Shown in pieces: positions 34,876-43,072 of a stretch of 64,000 nucleotides of DNA. The notes under the pieces are model-generated. The model worked only from the letters and a program-made list of their open reading frames with translations. It was not told where the DNA came from and ran no database searches. How positions within the stretch are numbered: the first letter of the stretch is position 1; each line of letters starts with the position of its first letter. The position numbers were made by a program, and so were the translations under genes. The stretch is from DASUAS01 sp963809795 (GTDB lineage: Bacteria > Actinomycetota > Acidimicrobiia > IMCC26256 > DASPTH01). Where the stretch lies: positions 1-64,000 of the forward strand of contig CAWELN010000013.1 in NCBI GenBank assembly GCA_963809795.1. Direction: 5' to 3'.

Positions 34876-36024
34876 GTGCAGATCACGACCAGCGAACCGC
34901 GAGTACGCCGTGACTCGCTTGACGTCACGACGAGGCGCGCCGAGCGCCGACGCGCCGAGCATCGTCGGCGCACGATCGCACTCGTCGCCGCCACCCTGGT
35001 CGTGGCCGTGGTGATGGCGGCGCTCTTCGTCAAGACCGGCTCGGAACCGACGTCGACGTCGACCCGGACGCAGGCGAGCAACCCTCCCCGCCCGACGACC
35101 ACCGCCGCGCCCACGGCGGTCGCGCTCGGCACCGGTGGTGTCACTCCATTCAGCACGAACAGCTTCTGGAACACGCCGTTGGCCGCCGACGCCGCGGTGG
35201 CACCCAACTCCCAGCAGCTCGTGAGCTCGTTCGACCAGCAGTGGCGCGACAACTACGGCACGGTCGGGATCAACACCGACGACTTCAGCATCCCGATCTA
35301 CCGCGTGCCGGCGGGCCAGGCGACGGTGGCCGTCTCCATCGCCAAGGACTGCAATGCAAGTGCGGGCCTGCTCGAGCAGATCGACGCGGTCCCGATCCCG
35401 GCGAATGCGCAGCCGGCGAACGGCACCGATCACTCCCTCGTGATCTGGCAGCCGTCCACCGACACCGAGTGGGAGCTCTGGATGGCGCAGCGGGCCGGCG
35501 ACGGATCGTGGTCGGCGTGCTGGGGCGGTCGGATCGAGAACATGAGCCAGGCGCAGGGAGTGTTCCCGTTCCCGTACGGGGTGGCCGCGTCAGGTCTGTC
35601 GTACCTGGCCGGAGCGATCAAGGCCTCCGAGCTGCACGCCGGGAGGATCGACCACACGTTGGCGGTCAATGTGGTCCACGCGACCGCGGGCACCCAGGTC
35701 GCGCCGGCCAACCGCACGGACGGCGACTCCACCGATCCGGATGCGATCCCCGAGGGCACGCGGTTCCGGCTCGACCCGTCGATCGACGTGACCACGCTGG
35801 GCCTGCCCGCCGGCGGTGTCGCGATCGCCCGCGCGCTCCAGGACTACGGGATGTATGTGACCGACAGGTCGGGCGCGGTCGTCCTGATGGGCGAGAGCAG
35901 CGCGCCGTACGTGGCCGCCGGCCAGCCGAACCCGTACGACGAGGCCTTCGGCGGCCTCCAGGGGTACCAGGTGCTGGCCAAGATCCCCTGGGACCGGCTC
36001 CAGGTGATCCAGCCCGCGTCCTGA
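34876..36024 (+). CDS. Exported membrane-anchored protein with WNTPL motif (paralogue 1)
   Basis: 382 residues from GTG 34876. A basic N-terminus is followed by one helix (TIALVAATLVVAVVMAALFV, about 35-54), a Thr/Pro linker, then a soluble extracytoplasmic domain of about 300 residues starting FSTNSFWNTPLAADAA. Conserved blocks shared with the next gene include IPANAQPANGTDHSLVIWQP, GVAASGLSYLAGAIKASEL, IDHTLAVNV, IPEGTRFRLDPS and ALQDYGMYVTDRSG. I do not know the family's function; pattern suggests a beta-rich fold, perhaps polysaccharide-binding or -modifying, next to the Wzy-like gene. TAGCCT at 34834-34839 may be a -10. Confidence 0.7.
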   Translation: MQITTSEPRVRRDSLDVTTRRAERRRAEHRRRTIALVAATLVVAVVMAALFVKTGSEPTSTSTRTQASNPPRPTTTAAPTAVALGTGGVTPFSTNSFWNTPLAADAAVAPNSQQLVSSFDQQWRDNYGTVGINTDDFSIPIYRVPAGQATVAVSIAKDCNASAGLLEQIDAVPIPANAQPANGTDHSLVIWQPSTDTEWELWMAQRAGDGSWSACWGGRIENMSQAQGVFPFPYGVAASGLSYLAGAIKASELHAGRIDHTLAVNVVHATAGTQVAPANRTDGDSTDPDAIPEGTRFRLDPSIDVTTLGLPAGGVAIARALQDYGMYVTDRSGAVVLMGESSAPYVAAGQPNPYDEAFGGLQGYQVLAKIPWDRLQVIQPAS

Positions 36025-36158
36025 CCGCCGCGCCCGTCCCGACGGCCGTCGTGCCCCGGAGCGCGACAATTCTGCACATCGCGTGACCTGCAGTCACTCA
36101 AGGTGGTCACAGCGGCTGCCGACCTCTGGTGTTCCCGATGCACTCCGAGGGGCACCAC

Positions 36159-37169
36159 ATGCGGCGATGCACGATCCGGCGGACCTGGGCGATCGCGGGG
36201 AGTGCACTCGCGGTCGCGGTGCTGGCCTCCGGTTGCCTGCCTCCGGCCCCCGCCAAGGCACCCGTGGGTCCGGTCGCCGCCGCCGCGCCCGCGAGCCCCC
36301 CGCCGCCCGGTGCGACGTCGCGCGATCTGGCGTCGTGGCCCTTCTCGTCCACGTCGCCCTGGAACACCCCGCTCGGCTCCGGCGCCGCGTACGACGCCCG
36401 CCCGATCGTGAACCTCGCGTCGACCACGCCATGGATCAACAGCTCGGAGTACTCGATACCGGTGGTGCGCGCCTCCACGGGCGACCCACTCGTGACCATC
36501 GCCGTCAGCGGCGGCACCTACCCGGGTCCCGTGACCCTGCGCATCCCCGCCGGCGCCCGCCCCGCGGCCGGTACCGACGCTCACCTCGCCGTCATCTCGC
36601 CCGACGGCCTCCACGCCAACGAGTTCTGGTCTCTCGACCTCGGCACCCGGACCGCCGGCGCGACCATCCCTGTCGACCTCAAGGGGTCGGGGGTCGGCAT
36701 CGGGTGGGTGCGCGCGACCGGCGTGTCGCTTCTCGGTGGCCTCATCAGGAACGGTGAGACGACCAACATCCCGCATGCGCTCGCCATCGCGCTTCCCTAT
36801 CAGCTCCTCGGCAACGGCCAGGTGTGGCCGGCGATCTCGAACGACGACGGCGGTGCCCTCGGCACCGCGCCCGAAGGCTCCCTCCTCGCCATCCCTGTCG
36901 GCACCCCGCGTCCCGCCGGGCTGAGCCCGCTCGGCAACGCCATCTTCGACGCCCTCAGCCGGTACGGCGCCTACGTGGTCGACTCGACCGGCAGCAGTGA
37001 CGCAACCGTGCTCTACACCGAGCCGACGATGGCGCCGTCGACGGTCGACGCGGCCAGGGGCGACATGGCCAAGATCCTGCCGTCTCTGCGTCGCATCGCC
37101 AACAACGGGCCCTCGACCATCGGCGGCCCGGGGACACGGTTGGCGGCGAGCGCGCCGGCCGTTCCCTGA
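36159..37169 (+). CDS. Lipoprotein with WNTPL motif (paralogue 2)
   Basis: 336 residues from ATG 36159 after GAGGGG; upstream in-frame starts at 36129 and 36138 would lengthen the signal peptide. The signal peptide ends in a lipobox (VLASGC), so the protein should be lipid-anchored outside the cell. The domain from FSSTSPWNTPLGSGAAYD aligns with the preceding protein: IPAGARPAAGTDAHLAVISP, TGVSLLGGLIRNGETTNI, PHALAIALP, APEGSLLAIPVG and ALSRYGAYVVDSTG. This is a tandem duplication with different anchors (helix versus lipid). No catalytic motif is recognised. Confidence 0.75.
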   Translation: MRRCTIRRTWAIAGSALAVAVLASGCLPPAPAKAPVGPVAAAAPASPPPPGATSRDLASWPFSSTSPWNTPLGSGAAYDARPIVNLASTTPWINSSEYSIPVVRASTGDPLVTIAVSGGTYPGPVTLRIPAGARPAAGTDAHLAVISPDGLHANEFWSLDLGTRTAGATIPVDLKGSGVGIGWVRATGVSLLGGLIRNGETTNIPHALAIALPYQLLGNGQVWPAISNDDGGALGTAPEGSLLAIPVGTPRPAGLSPLGNAIFDALSRYGAYVVDSTGSSDATVLYTEPTMAPSTVDAARGDMAKILPSLRRIANNGPSTIGGPGTRLAASAPAVP

Positions 37170-37575
37170 CCGCCGCCGTCGAACGATTCTCGGTCGAGGG
37201 TTCAGGCGCCGGAGCGCCCGCGACGCGCCGGCAGCTCGTGCGCCGCGATCACCGCGAAGCACCGGACGGCATACCCGGACACGCGCCCCGTTTCGCGCCC
37301 ACTGACGTCGATCGACGGCGCCGAGATCGGACCCGCCGGCGGTCCGTTGAGGCGCGGTGGACCGCCAGCCGCCCTCGCCGAGGTGCGGACCCGGCCCGGT
37401 TCCTGAGAGGGGCTCTCAGGTCGTCGGGCACATCGAGGCCCACGCCGTCGTTACCAGGGAGACCATCAGTGACCAAAGCACCACCGCCGGCCCTGAACAG
37501 GTTCCTCTCAGGATGGGTCGGGCAGAGTCCTCGGTACGGGTTCCCCCCCGTCCCCTGATCCTGGAGCACCCCACG
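37170..37575. other. Leader/intergenic region upstream of the HtrA-type protease
   Basis: 406 bp. Contains a perfect 8-bp inverted repeat CCTGAGAG-GGG-CTCTCAGG (37402-37420), and a second CCTCTCAGG copy near 37502-37510, so one arm recurs downstream. These could be regulatory or hairpin elements of the protease promoter or leader. No other coding frame is convincing; the frame that extends the protease upstream to 37357 lacks coding character. Confidence 0.4.
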
Positions 37576-39033
37576 ATGTCGCACCCCGACGACGCCGACC
37601 GCACGGAGCCACAGTCTCCGCCTTCCCCGCCGTACCAGCCGACGTACCCCCCGGCCGCGGCGACACCCCCTCCCCCGCCACCGCCTCCCCCGCCGCTGAC
37701 GGCCCCCACCGGCCCGGCGAGCGCCCCCGGCTACGGCGCCCCCGGCTACGGCGCACCCGGCTACGGCGCACCTCCGCCGGTCCCACCGCGCAGCGTCGAG
37801 CGTCACGCTCGCGCGTCGCGTCGGCGCAGCCTCACCGCGCTCGCGGTCGCGTGCTTCCTCGCCTTCGCCGGGGTGCTCGGCTATGCGATCGGCGCCGACA
37901 ACGGGTCGAGCACGACGAACGCGAGCAGCCTCTTCCCGTCACAGCAGCAGGCGCCCAGCGCGAACGGCAACGGCAGCTCGTCGGGCAACCGCCAGAACAG
38001 CAGCATCGACGTCAACGGCATCGCCGGCAAGGTCAGCCCGTCGATCGTGAACTTCACCAGCTCCCTCGACCAGGGTGAGGCCGCCGGAACCGGCATCCTC
38101 ATCTCGTCGTCGGGCCTGGTCCTCACCAACAACCACGTCATCGCCAGCGCCAACGAGCTCGAGGCCGAGATCGGCGGCGACGGCTCGCAGCACCCGGCGA
38201 AGGTGCTCGGCTACGACATCCAGAGCGACGTCGCGCTCGTGCAGATCGAAGACGTGTCCGGCCTCGACGCCGCCAGCCTGGGCAACTCGTCGTCGGCGCA
38301 GATCGGTGACGCGATCGTCGCCATGGGCAACGCCGGCGGCAAGGGCGGTGCGCCGAGCGTCGTCAGCGGCACCATCACCGGCCTCGACCAGCAGATCACC
38401 GCCTCCGACCAGGACGGGAGCGACGCCGAGACCTTGCACGGGCTCATCCAGACCAACGCCAACATCCAGCCCGGCGACTCCGGCGGCCCGCTCGTCGACG
38501 CCAGCGGCGAGGTCATCGGCATGGACGCGGCGGCGTCCACCGGCAACGGCGGCAGCGGCAACGGCGGCTTCGGCTTCGGTGGTGGCAGCCAGAACGAGGG
38601 CTACGCCATCCCGATCGAGGACGCGCTCGCCATCGGCAAGCAGATCGAGGCGGGCAACGGCACCGACAGCATCCACGTGGGCGCCCACGCCGGCATCCTC
38701 GGGGTGAGCATCCAGACCGACTCCAGCGCCAACGGCTCCGGCAACCCCTTCGGCGGGAACGGCGACGTCGGAGGCAACTCCGGTCAGGGCAGCGGATCCG
38801 GGAACGGCGCCAGCGTCGCCGGCGTGCAGTCGGGCTCGGGCGCCGACCAGGCCGGGATCCAGACCGGTGACACCATCGTCGGCATCGACGGCACCACCAT
38901 CACGTCGGGCTCGCAGCTGACGCACACGATGGTGCGGTACGGCCCCGGCGACTCGGTGAAGGTCCAGTGGCTCGACTCCTCGGGTCAGAGCCACAGCGCG
39001 ACCGTCGAGCTCGGTTCGGGTCCCCCCGCCTGA
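37576..39033 (+). CDS. HtrA/S1C-family serine protease with PDZ domain
   Basis: 485 residues from ATG 37576. A cytoplasmic Pro-rich head (Pro runs and three PGYGA repeats, about 1-70) and one transmembrane helix (about 87-106) are followed by an extracytoplasmic trypsin-like domain with catalytic His187 (VLTNNHVIA), Asp218 (IQSDVALVQ) and Ser302 (PGDSGGPLVD). A PDZ domain (about 375-480, ADQAGIQTGDTIVGIDG) completes it. A Gly/Asn/Ser-rich linker lies between the two. Envelope stress or protein quality control, as for actinobacterial HtrA/PepD. A large hairpin terminator follows. Confidence 0.92.
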   Translation: MSHPDDADRTEPQSPPSPPYQPTYPPAAATPPPPPPPPPPLTAPTGPASAPGYGAPGYGAPGYGAPPPVPPRSVERHARASRRRSLTALAVACFLAFAGVLGYAIGADNGSSTTNASSLFPSQQQAPSANGNGSSSGNRQNSSIDVNGIAGKVSPSIVNFTSSLDQGEAAGTGILISSSGLVLTNNHVIASANELEAEIGGDGSQHPAKVLGYDIQSDVALVQIEDVSGLDAASLGNSSSAQIGDAIVAMGNAGGKGGAPSVVSGTITGLDQQITASDQDGSDAETLHGLIQTNANIQPGDSGGPLVDASGEVIGMDAAASTGNGGSGNGGFGFGGGSQNEGYAIPIEDALAIGKQIEAGNGTDSIHVGAHAGILGVSIQTDSSANGSGNPFGGNGDVGGNSGQGSGSGNGASVAGVQSGSGADQAGIQTGDTIVGIDGTTITSGSQLTHTMVRYGPGDSVKVQWLDSSGQSHSATVELGSGPPA

Positions 39034-39045
39034 CTCCCCGCTCAC

Positions 39046-39081
39046 TGACCGCCGGCGGGGTCGTTGCCCCGTCGGCGGTCA
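39046..39081 (+). terminator. Strong hairpin terminator after the HtrA gene
   Basis: A 15-base arm starting TGACCGCCGG (39046-39060) pairs with 39067-39081 around a TCGTTG loop, with a single G-T wobble. It lies 12 bases after the stop at 39033 and ends about 40 bases before the next start at 39121. There is no U-tract, as is often seen in high-GC actinobacteria. Confidence 0.6.
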
Positions 39082-39120
39082 CGCGCGAGGCTGCGCGCTT
39101 CCGGTGCCGGAGGGAGCCGC

Positions 39121-40179
39121 ATGCGTCGCCACGTTGTCGCCCTCGTTGCGCTCGCGCTCGTCGTCGTCGCCGCGCTGGCAGCACCGGCCCTCGCGGCCTC
39201 CCGCGGCGGGGGGCGCTCGAGCAGTGATCGCATCATCAGCATCACCGGCGACGTCGACGTCGCGCGCGGTGAGCTGGTGCACGGCCCCGTCGCCACCGCC
39301 GATGGCGACGTCCGCATCGCAGGGACCGTCACCGACTACGTGATCGTGGGCGAGGGCGACCTCGTCGTGAGTGGCCGGGTGACCCGTGGCGTCGTCGTCG
39401 TGCACGGCAACGCCCGCATCACCGGCCGAGTCCGCGGCGACGTCGTCGCGCTCACCGGTCGCGTGGTCGTCACCGCCGACGGCAGCGTGGGCGGCGACGT
39501 CGTCTCGCGGCGCGATCCTCAGATCGCCCGTGGAACGGTCGACGGTGAGGTCAGACGCGTCGACCTGCGCGCCATCTTCACCGGGATCATCATCGGATCG
39601 CTCGCGTACCTCTGGATCGCGGTCACCATCTCCATGGCGATCCTGGGTCTGGCGTTCGTCGGCATGCTCCCCCGCGCCGCCGACACCGCGGCCGCCGCGG
39701 GCAAGCGGATCGCGGCGTCGTTCGGGTGGGGCGCGCTCGTCGGTCTGGTCGGACCGATGGTGGCGGCGCTGGTGCTCGTGACCATCGTCGGCATCCCGCT
39801 CGGCCTGACCATGCTCTCGGCGCTCAACGTGCTCGCACCCCTCGGGTACGTCACCGCCGGGTACATCATCGGGCGCCATTGGGTGAAGGGCACGTCCACC
39901 GGCGCCCGGTTGGGCGCGTTCTTCGCCGGCTTCGGCATCCTGCGCCTGGTCGCGCTGATTCCCGGCATCGGTTTCCTCGTCTGGATCGTCGTGTGCGTCT
40001 ACGGGCTGGGTGCGGTGAGCATGGCCGCCTGGTACGGCGGGCACCGGGTGCGCGACGACGACGAATCACCGCCCGACGCAGCACCGCCGACCCAGCCACC
40101 ACCGATGGAGCCCCCCACCGAGCCCCCGACCGAGCCGCCCGCGCCCGAGCCCGATCCGGTCGACGCGCCCATAGGCTGA
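39121..40179 (+). CDS. Exported bactofilin-like protein with C-terminal membrane domain
   Basis: 352 residues from ATG 39121 after GGAGGGAG. A signal peptide or N-helix (RRHVVALVALALVVVAALAA) is followed by about 115 residues of short repeats such as VATADGDVRIAGTV, VVSGRVTRGVVVVHGNARIT and VVVTADGSVGGDVVSR. These resemble the beta-helical polymerising core of bactofilin (polymer-forming cytoskeletal) proteins, here apparently outside the membrane. Four or five helices follow (about 155-305), then an acidic Pro/Glu-rich tail (PTEPPTEPPAPEP). The combination is known in uncharacterised membrane proteins; role unknown. Confidence 0.75.
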   Translation: MRRHVVALVALALVVVAALAAPALAASRGGGRSSSDRIISITGDVDVARGELVHGPVATADGDVRIAGTVTDYVIVGEGDLVVSGRVTRGVVVVHGNARITGRVRGDVVALTGRVVVTADGSVGGDVVSRRDPQIARGTVDGEVRRVDLRAIFTGIIIGSLAYLWIAVTISMAILGLAFVGMLPRAADTAAAAGKRIAASFGWGALVGLVGPMVAALVLVTIVGIPLGLTMLSALNVLAPLGYVTAGYIIGRHWVKGTSTGARLGAFFAGFGILRLVALIPGIGFLVWIVVCVYGLGAVSMAAWYGGHRVRDDDESPPDAAPPTQPPPMEPPTEPPTEPPAPEPDPVDAPIG

Positions 40180-40184
40180 GTCGC

Positions 40185-40493
40185 ATGGAGCGCTCCCTCC
40201 TCGGCATCCTCGGCACGTTCCGCGACGACGGGTTCACCTACGACTTCTACGCCCGGCCCGGTGGCGTGGTCGAGTGCGGGCACTGCCACGCGCCACACCC
40301 GGCCGACACCCTCGAGCTCCACCAGCTCGAGCGCCTGGAGGGCGACTCGGATCCCTCGGAGATGCTCGCGGTCTGCGCGGTCTCGTGCCCGCGGTGCGGC
40401 ATCCGGGGCACCCTGGTGCTCACCTTCGGCCCCGAGTCGACCCGCGAGGACGACGAGGTCCTCGAGCTCCTCGACGACGCCCGCCGGCAGTAG
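40185..40493 (+). CDS. Small zinc-ribbon-like protein of unknown function
   Basis: 102 residues from ATG 40185 (MERSLLGILGTFRDDGFTYD). Two CxxC pairs, CGHCHAP (about 31-34) and SCPRCGIRG (about 68-71), separated by about 35 residues, would form a zinc ribbon. An acidic C-terminus (EDDEVLELLDDARRQ) follows. It begins five bases after the preceding stop. I do not recognise the family; it may assist nucleic-acid or protein contacts. Confidence 0.65.
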   Translation: MERSLLGILGTFRDDGFTYDFYARPGGVVECGHCHAPHPADTLELHQLERLEGDSDPSEMLAVCAVSCPRCGIRGTLVLTFGPESTREDDEVLELLDDARRQ

Positions 40494-40548
40494 CACGGAA
40501 CGCCGGCCCGCCGGTCGTCGCTCCCGGTCGGCCCGTCCGGCAGCTGAT

Positions 40549-41040
40549 GTGCTGCGTACAATACTTGCAGTATGCAATCCTCTGCCCGAGCAGGTCGTCG
40601 ACGCCGTCCTCCGTGCGTCCCGGGTGCTGCTCTCGGTGGCCGTCCGATCGTTGGCCGCCGCGGACCACGACGTCACGCTCCCCCAGTACCGGGCGTTGGT
40701 GGTGCTGGCGAGCCGGGGCCCGCAGCGGCCGAGCGCGCTGGCCGAGGCGCTGGCCGTGCACCCGTCGACGATCACCCGGCTGTGCGACCGCCTGGTCGCC
40801 AAGCGGCTCGTGCACCGCGCAGAGTCGGCGACCAACCGGCGCGAGGTGTCGATCCGGCTGACCCCGGCGGGCCGACGCCTGGTCGACGCGGTGACCGAAC
40901 GGCGACGCGCTGAGATCGCCGAGATCGTGGCCCGCATCCCGGCCCGCGAGCGGGCGACGATGGTGCACGCGCTCCACGCGCTGGGCGAGGCCGCGGGCGA
41001 GCCGGCCGACGCGGCGTGGTTCACCGGAGCGGAGTCGTGA
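40549..41040 (+). CDS. MarR-family transcriptional regulator
   Basis: About 163 residues. The winged-helix core is clear: LPQYRALVVLASRGPQRPSA, LAEALAVHPSTITRLCDRLV and the wing RAESATNRREVSIRLTPAGR. The start is uncertain. GTG 40549 is in frame, but a TACAAT box (40557-40562) nine bases before ATG 40572 suggests that the mRNA starts near 40572. That ATG is one base out of frame with the domain, so a small indel after it would give MQSLPEQVVDAV. Palindromes overlapping this point indicate autoregulation. The stop overlaps the ClC gene start (GTGA). Confidence 0.8.
   Translation: MLRTILAVCNPLPEQVVDAVLRASRVLLSVAVRSLAAADHDVTLPQYRALVVLASRGPQRPSALAEALAVHPSTITRLCDRLVAKRLVHRAESATNRREVSIRLTPAGRRLVDAVTERRRAEIAEIVARIPARERATMVHALHALGEAAGEPADAAWFTGAES
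40561..40573. promoter_or_regulatory. Putative MarR operator at the regulator's own start
   Basis: ATACT-TGC-AGTAT is a perfect 5-bp inverted repeat, overlapped by a second palindrome TTGC-AGTAT-GCAA. It sits between the TACAAT box and the candidate ATG 40572, where a bound MarR dimer would block transcription of the MarR-ClC unit. Confidence 0.45.
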
Positions 41041-42326
41041 CGCCGGGCGAGACCACCCGCCGTTTCCGCGAGTTCGCCCGTCGCTCGCACGAGGTGATCG
41101 TGCTGGCCGCGATCACCGGCGTGGCCACCGGGTTCGCGGTCGCGCTGTTCGATCGCATCGTCGTCGACGGCATCCTCGACCACCTCTTCGAGCTCTCGCC
41201 CTGGGTGCTCGCGTTCATGCCGCTCGTCGGGCTGGCCTTGTCGTGGCTCGCGCTGTTCCACGTCGCCCGTTCACGCGACGCGGGCATGACCGACCTCTAC
41301 CTCAAGGCGTTCCACGATCCCGAGCAGTCGTACCGCCTCCGCGAGTTCCCCGGTCGGATGCTGGCGGCGATCGCGACGCCCGCGTTCGGGGGCGCGATGG
41401 GCCTCGAGGGCGGATCGCTCTACCTGGGCTCGTACTTCGGGTCGTTCCTCCAGCGGCGCTTCCCACGCTTCACCGCCGGGAGCAGTCGGCGCGTGCTGCT
41501 GGTGGCGGGCGCAGCCGCCGGCGTCGCCGCCATCTTCAAGGCACCGGCCACCGGCGCGATCTTCGCCCTCGAGGTGCCGTACCAGGAGGATCTCGCCCGG
41601 CGCATGCTGCTGCCCGCGCTGGTCGCGTCGGCGTCGGGCTACCTCGCGTTCGTCGCCGTCAACGGCATCACACCACTGTTCGAAGCGCGCGGCGCACCGC
41701 CACTGTCGTTCGCCGACCTCGCCGGCGCGGTCGGGCTCGGCATCGCCGCCGGGGTCTGCGCACGCGCGTTCGCATGGCTCCTGATCGCGGCGAAGGGACT
41801 GCACACCCGCTTCGGTCCGTGGACGCGTGTCGTCGGCGCCGGCCTGGTCATCGCCGCGCTCTTCGCGCTCACCTGGCTCCTCACCGACGAGCCGATCGCC
41901 ATCGGGGTCGGCTACCGCACCATCGACTGGGCACTCGATCTGCACCGGGCGTGGTGGCTCCTGCTCGTCGTGCTGGTGGTGCGGTGCCTGGCCACCGCGG
42001 CCACGGTGGCCGGCGGGGGCGTCGGTGGGCTGTTCATCCCGTTGGTCGTCGCGGGCGCGCTGCTCGGCCGGCTCGCGGTCGCCGTCGTGGGCGGCGGCAA
42101 CATCACGCTGTTCGTCGTCATCGGTGTCGCCGCCTTCCTGGGCGCCGGGTACCGCGTGCCGCTGGCCGCGGTCATGTTCGTCGCCGAGACCACCGGCCGC
42201 CCGCAGTTCATCGTCCCCGGTCTTCTCGCCGCGGTCGCCGCCGCGCTCGTGATGGGCCGCGCTTCCGTCACCACGTACCAGCGCGCCTCCACCCAGGCCG
42301 AGCCACCCACCACGGCGCGGGAGTAG
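41037..42326 (+). CDS. ClC-family chloride channel/transporter
   Basis: 429 residues from GTG 41037, overlapping the MarR stop by four bases. Many helices and the three ClC ion-path motifs are visible: GGAMGLEGGSLYLGS (the GxEGx loop with its gating Glu; the usual Pro is Gly), FKAPATGAIFALEVPY and GGGVGGLFIP (GxFxP). The central Tyr and the intracellular CBS domains are not evident, so it is a short prokaryotic type. It would move chloride or another anion, possibly against protons. Co-transcription with MarR suggests induction by a small ligand. Confidence 0.88.
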   Translation: MTPGETTRRFREFARRSHEVIVLAAITGVATGFAVALFDRIVVDGILDHLFELSPWVLAFMPLVGLALSWLALFHVARSRDAGMTDLYLKAFHDPEQSYRLREFPGRMLAAIATPAFGGAMGLEGGSLYLGSYFGSFLQRRFPRFTAGSSRRVLLVAGAAAGVAAIFKAPATGAIFALEVPYQEDLARRMLLPALVASASGYLAFVAVNGITPLFEARGAPPLSFADLAGAVGLGIAAGVCARAFAWLLIAAKGLHTRFGPWTRVVGAGLVIAALFALTWLLTDEPIAIGVGYRTIDWALDLHRAWWLLLVVLVVRCLATAATVAGGGVGGLFIPLVVAGALLGRLAVAVVGGGNITLFVVIGVAAFLGAGYRVPLAAVMFVAETTGRPQFIVPGLLAAVAAALVMGRASVTTYQRASTQAEPPTTARE

Positions 42327-42463
42327 GCGCTCCTCCCTCCCCGCGGGCGCGGCCGTCGACATCGCACCGGGCCCGGGTTACCGTGGCGACGTCGGCCTCA
42401 ACGGCCTGACCGTCAACTCCATCCGGCAGGAACGCGCACCACCCGGCCCAGCGAGGAGGAGAC

Positions 42464-43069
42464 ATGTTCATCCAGGTGATCAGTGGCAAGGTGAAGGACG
42501 CGGACGCGATGCAGCGTCACGCCGACAAGTGGCAGACCGACCTACGCCCGGGCGCCACCGGGTTCCTCGGCGTCACCCAGGGCATCACCGACGACAACCG
42601 GTTCGTCGTGCTGGCGCGCTTCGAGTCTCCCGAGGCGGCGCGGAAGAACAGCGAGCGGCCCGAGCAGGGCAAGTGGTTCGAGGAGATGCAGCAGTACATC
42701 GACGACGTCACCATCCACGACGCTTCCCGCGTCGAGACGCTGTTCGGTGGTGGGAAGGACGACGCCAAGTTCATCCAGGTCATGCAGGGGCGCATCAAGG
42801 ACCGGGCGAAGGCCGACGCCACGTTCAAGCGCGCCGCCGAAGCGGAGAAGGTGCTCGGCGCGGCGCGGCCGGACGTGATCGGCGAGGTCGTCGCCATCCA
42901 CGACGACGGCGACACCTACACCGATGCGGTGTACTTCTCCTCCGAGGACGAGGCGCGGGCCAACGAGAAGAAGCCGATGCCCGAGGGCGCGGCCGAGATG
43001 ATGGCGGAGTTCGAATCCGCGCTCGAGGTCACCGAGTACCTCGATCTCCGCCGCTTGTACCTGCGGTAG
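42464..43069 (+). CDS. Tandem ABM-like (ferredoxin-fold) protein
   Basis: 201 residues from ATG 42464 after GAGGAGGAG. Two similar halves each start with FIQV: MFIQVISGKVKDADAMQRHA and KFIQVMQGRIKDRAKADATF. Each half has a GFLGVTQGI-/DVIGEVVAI-type strand and an ARFESPEAARKNSER/YFSSEDEARANEKK helix. This is a fused dimer of the antibiotic-biosynthesis-monooxygenase-like alpha/beta barrel. Such proteins bind small hydrophobic molecules or heme; the reaction is not known here. It ends three bases from a convergent gene. Confidence 0.75.
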   Translation: MFIQVISGKVKDADAMQRHADKWQTDLRPGATGFLGVTQGITDDNRFVVLARFESPEAARKNSERPEQGKWFEEMQQYIDDVTIHDASRVETLFGGGKDDAKFIQVMQGRIKDRAKADATFKRAAEAEKVLGAARPDVIGEVVAIHDDGDTYTDAVYFSSEDEARANEKKPMPEGAAEMMAEFESALEVTEYLDLRRLYLR

Positions 43070-43072
43070 TCG

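Noticed and set aside
40172..40177. TAGGCT as a promoter for the zinc-ribbon gene
   Set aside because: The hexamer is the last codons and stop of the preceding gene and is not needed: the genes are five bases apart and likely co-transcribed.
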